From: Terriglobia bacterium
GTDB lineage: Bacteria > Acidobacteriota > Terriglobia > Bryobacterales > Bryobacteraceae
Reading direction: 5' to 3'
Length of the DNA: 33,631 nt
Assembly: GCA_025358575.1 (NCBI GenBank)
Contig: JANYJA010000210.1
Span: 1 to 33,631 of the forward strand
The stretch's first letter is position 1. Every line of letters begins with the position of its first letter. Below, piece by piece: positions 31,153-33,631 of the stretch. A model generated the notes under the pieces. The model was given only the letters and a program-made list of their open reading frames with translations, was not told the origin of the DNA and did not search any database. A program made the position numbers and the translations under genes.

Positions 31153-33631
31153 AGGGTGGGGAGCACGAAGATGCTCATCAACAACGTGGCGCTAAGTCCA
31201 CCGACGATCACGATTGCGAACGGTCGTTGCGAATCCGAACCAATGCCATGCGACATCGCCGCCGGTACCAGCCCCAGCGCCGCCACCAGCATAGTCATCA
31301 TCACGGGACGCAGCTTCATCACCGCGCCTTCCTGAACTGCGTCGGTAATAGATTTTCCACGACCGCGCAACTGATTGATGTATTCGATCATGATGACGCC
31401 GGTCTGGACGGCCACGCCGAACAGTGCCAGGAAACCAACGCCTGACGACACGCTGAAGCTGGTGCCCGTCAGATACAGCGCGTACAGTCCGCCTATGGGC
31501 GCGAGCGTGAGTGAAAGCAGAATCAGCGCCGCCCACTTGAACGAATTGAACATGGAATAAAGAATTAAATAGATCAGCAAGATCGTCAAAGGCACAATCA
31601 CCGCGAGCCTGGCGTTGGCGCGCTTCTGGCTTTCATATTCCCCGGCCCAATCCATGTGATACCCCTGCGGGAGTTTCACGCTCTTGGAGACTGCCTTCAT
31701 GGCATTTTCGACTGTGCTAGCGAGATCGCTGCCGCGCACGCTGTATTTGATCGCAATATAACGCGAACTGCCCTCGCGAAAAATCATGGACGCGCCGTCT
31801 TCCACTTTTATGTCGCAAAGCTGGCCCAGAGAAACGCGCTCTCCCGAAGACGCCAAAATTCGAATGGCCGCGATGTCTTCGATACTGCGGCGATACGGCT
31901 CCTGATAACGAACGACTAAATCGTAACGGGCTTCCCCCTGAAGCACTTGCGTGACAGGCTTGCCTCCAACCGCGGTTTCAACGGCGTCCTGCACATCGGT
32001 CACATTGATGCCATAACGGTCGGCCTTGTGGCGATCGATGATTAGATTGATATTGGGCTGGCCTATCACCCGGAAAATACCGAGGTCGGCGACGCCGTTG
32101 ATCTTGCTCATCACGCCAACAACTTTGTCGCCCGTGGATTCGAGGGTTTTCAGGTCGGTGCCGTAAATCTTTACGGCGAGCTGACCTTTCACACCGCTGA
32201 CCGCTTCTTCCATGTTGTCGGCAATGGGTTGCGAGAAATTCCACAGCACCCCGGGAATGGTTTCCAGCTTCCGGTCCATTGCGGAAATCAACTCGTCTTT
32301 GGATTCGAACTGCTTGCGCCACTGGTCGTGCGGCTTGAGATCGACGAAGTATTCGGTGTTGAAGAAGCCGGTCGGGTCCGTTCCGTCATCGGGCCTGCCC
32401 ACCTGAGACACGACCTGAGTAACTTCCGGAAACTTCGCCAGGATGCCGCGGGCAGTTCGCGCGATCCGTTCGCCTTGTGTCGGACCGGTGCTGGAGGCGA
32501 GCGTGCCGCGCGCCCAGATGGCGCCTTCGTCAAGATGCGGCAGAAACTCGGAACCGATCAACCCGCCGATTGCCAGATAGAAGCTGGAACTCATCAGCAC
32601 CAGTACGACCGCGATCGTGACCCAGCGATGCCCGAGACACCAACGAAGCGAGGCACTGTACCGGTTCGTGACCCATCCCAGCATCGGATTCTCCCACTCT
32701 TTGGCGCCCTTGCGGAAAACGAAACTCGAGAGTACCGGGGCCAGCAGCATGGAATAGATCAGCGCTCCCAGCAGCGCGAAAGCCACGGTCCAGGCCATTG
32801 GCCGGAAAAGCCGGCCCTCTACCCGCTGGAGCGTGAAGATCGGCAGGTACGAAGTAATGATGATTGCGATCGCGTAGAAAACGGGACGCTGAACCTCATG
32901 CGCGGCTTTGCGGATCTTCTCAATAACGGGCATGTCTTCGGCGTCCGGATGGCTGACGTAGCGCAAGATGTTTTCCACCATCACGACTGCGCCATGCACC
33001 ACCATGCCGAAATCGAGCGCGCCCAGCGAAAGCAAGTTCGCGGGAATGCCTCGAAATTGCAGCAGGATTGAGGCGAACAATAAAGAGAAGGGAATTGTCG
33101 CCGCGACAATCAGGGAGCTCGGTATGTTGCCAAGAAACAGGAACAGAATAAGAACCACAAGCACAATGCCTTCGGTCAGGTTGTGTAAAACCGTGTGCGT
33201 CGTGAAGTGCACCAGATCGCTGCGGTCAAGGTGAGGGACCACCTTCACTCCGGGCGGAAGAATTCCGCCGTTGAGTTGGGCAATTTTCTTGTGGATGCCT
33301 TCCAAAGTTTCATCCGGAAGCGCGCCCTTGCGCATCAGGATGATTCCCTCAATCACATCGTCGTTGTCGAGGACGCGGCCATTCTCACGATGAATTGCTT
33401 TTCCTAGCTGACCGAGCCGAACCTTCGCCCCCTGTATGACGTCGCCAATGTCGCGCACGCGCACGGGCGTGCCGTTCACGGATTTAATCACGGTTGAGCC
33501 TATGTCTTCGGTATTGGACATGAGTCCGATGGCGCGCACGTTGAATGCCTGCTGGCCGTGCTCGATGAAACCGCCGCCGGCATTCACGTTGTTTGCGGAT
33601 ATGGCTTGCTCCACTTGCGCAATGCTGAGAC
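31092..33631 (-). CDS. RND heavy-metal efflux pump inner-membrane subunit (CusA/CzcA-like), partial
   Basis: The minus-strand frame runs off the right edge; about 845 C-terminal residues are present out of about 1040. The family signature is strong: SIAQVEQAISANNVNAGGGF, IARTARGILAKFPEVTQVVS, and the GVGFLALFGVAVQTGVIMIE transmembrane repeat with QEGAVMKLRPVMMTMLVAALG near the end. HME-RND pumps export Cu, Ag, Zn, Co or related substrates by proton exchange with MFP and OMF partners, which would lie outside the window. One proton-relay position differs: ALDFGMVVHGAVVMVEN has His where CzcA-type pumps have Asp (codon at 32994-32996, CAT instead of GAT). It overlaps the adenylate kinase gene end by 61 bases. 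Confidence 0.92.
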   Translation of the reverse strand, partial: LSIAQVEQAISANNVNAGGGFIEHGQQAFNVRAIGLMSNTEDIGSTVIKSVNGTPVRVRDIGDVIQGAKVRLGQLGKAIHRENGRVLDNDDVIEGIILMRKGALPDETLEGIHKKIAQLNGGILPPGVKVVPHLDRSDLVHFTTHTVLHNLTEGIVLVVLILFLFLGNIPSSLIVAATIPFSLLFASILLQFRGIPANLLSLGALDFGMVVHGAVVMVENILRYVSHPDAEDMPVIEKIRKAAHEVQRPVFYAIAIIITSYLPIFTLQRVEGRLFRPMAWTVAFALLGALIYSMLLAPVLSSFVFRKGAKEWENPMLGWVTNRYSASLRWCLGHRWVTIAVVLVLMSSSFYLAIGGLIGSEFLPHLDEGAIWARGTLASSTGPTQGERIARTARGILAKFPEVTQVVSQVGRPDDGTDPTGFFNTEYFVDLKPHDQWRKQFESKDELISAMDRKLETIPGVLWNFSQPIADNMEEAVSGVKGQLAVKIYGTDLKTLESTGDKVVGVMSKINGVADLGIFRVIGQPNINLIIDRHKADRYGINVTDVQDAVETAVGGKPVTQVLQGEARYDLVVRYQEPYRRSIEDIAAIRILASSGERVSLGQLCDIKVEDGASMIFREGSSRYIAIKYSVRGSDLASTVENAMKAVSKSVKLPQGYHMDWAGEYESQKRANARLAVIVPLTILLIYLILYSMFNSFKWAALILLSLTLAPIGGLYALYLTGTSFSVSSGVGFLALFGVAVQTGVIMIEYINQLRGRGKSITDAVQEGAVMKLRPVMMTMLVAALGLVPAAMSHGIGSDSQRPFAIVIVGGLSATLLMSIFVLPTLYMWFARAGDVLPEAEEALI

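Noticed and set aside
32229-33071. 280-residue plus-strand frame opposite the RND gene
   Set aside because: Low-complexity Arg/Gln/His-rich translation typical of the antisense of a high-GC gene; the RND frame is strongly conserved.
1-33631. CRISPR array, insertion sequence, phage or plasmid genes
   Set aside because: No regularly spaced repeats, transposase, integrase, terminal repeats or replication genes were found; all genes fit a chromosomal setting.

Overview
The window looks like one contiguous piece of a bacterial chromosome with moderately high GC. The most likely source is an Acidobacteriota member of the Solibacter/Bryobacter type; this is an inference from gene content, not from a marker gene. 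The supporting content is a hopanoid head-group cluster (HpnI/HpnJ), an ECF sigma / zinc-finger anti-sigma / CHAT-TPR lipoprotein cluster, an M2 peptidase, an XRE-S24 regulator, and frequent TTG and GTG starts with short gaps. There is no insertion sequence, prophage, CRISPR array or rRNA. One tRNA (Val, TAC) is present.

Layout. 1-5400: start of an M16 zinc peptidase (minus, cut by the left edge), a truncated ECF sigma remnant, an M2 peptidyl-dipeptidase (minus), then aconitase (plus) broken by an apparent one-base deletion near 4729, and a small unknown gene. 5381-7687 (minus): class III aminotransferase, methyltransferase and YraN with nested overlaps. 7831-8367: a Uma2 nuclease-like gene behind a 12-bp perfect inverted repeat. 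8364-14474 (minus): a lipid/energy run in transcription order fabH, GT9 glycosyltransferase, GNAT acetyltransferase, acpP, fabF, etfB, etfA. 14504-17766: a zinc-peptidase-like gene, a membrane-anchored unknown, a 627-bp stretch holding a 42-residue secreted micropeptide gene and several inverted repeats, an unknown gene, and an XRE-S24 regulator. 17767-21557: ubiX and pheA (plus), then CBS, CbiX and FNR genes (minus, ATGA-coupled), a HEAT-repeat gene and tRNA-Val. 21673-31152 (plus): a LolA-like secreted protein, hpnJ, two four-helix EamA/SMR-type half transporters, hpnI, ECF sigma, anti-sigma, an unknown, a CHAT-TPR lipoprotein, and an adenylate kinase variant. 31092-33631 (minus): a CusA/CzcA-type RND pump cut by the right edge.

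How the genes fit together. FabH, ACP and FabF start and elongate fatty acids, and the Etf pair would take electrons from acyl-CoA dehydrogenases, so that block is lipid metabolism. The 21.7-25.8 kb block would build and move a sugar or cyclitol head group on bacteriohopanetetrol. The 25.8-30.4 kb block looks like a self-contained envelope signalling or protease module: sigma factor, membrane anti-sigma factor, cytosolic unknown and a lipobox-bearing caspase-like protein.

Several sites depart from family consensus by a single base: the aconitase frameshift, an ATA where fabF should start, and a His for the expected Asp in the RND proton relay. The CHAT gene also lacks an ordinary start codon and seems to begin at ATT. 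These may be real biology or sequence errors and should be checked against reads before anything is built on them.
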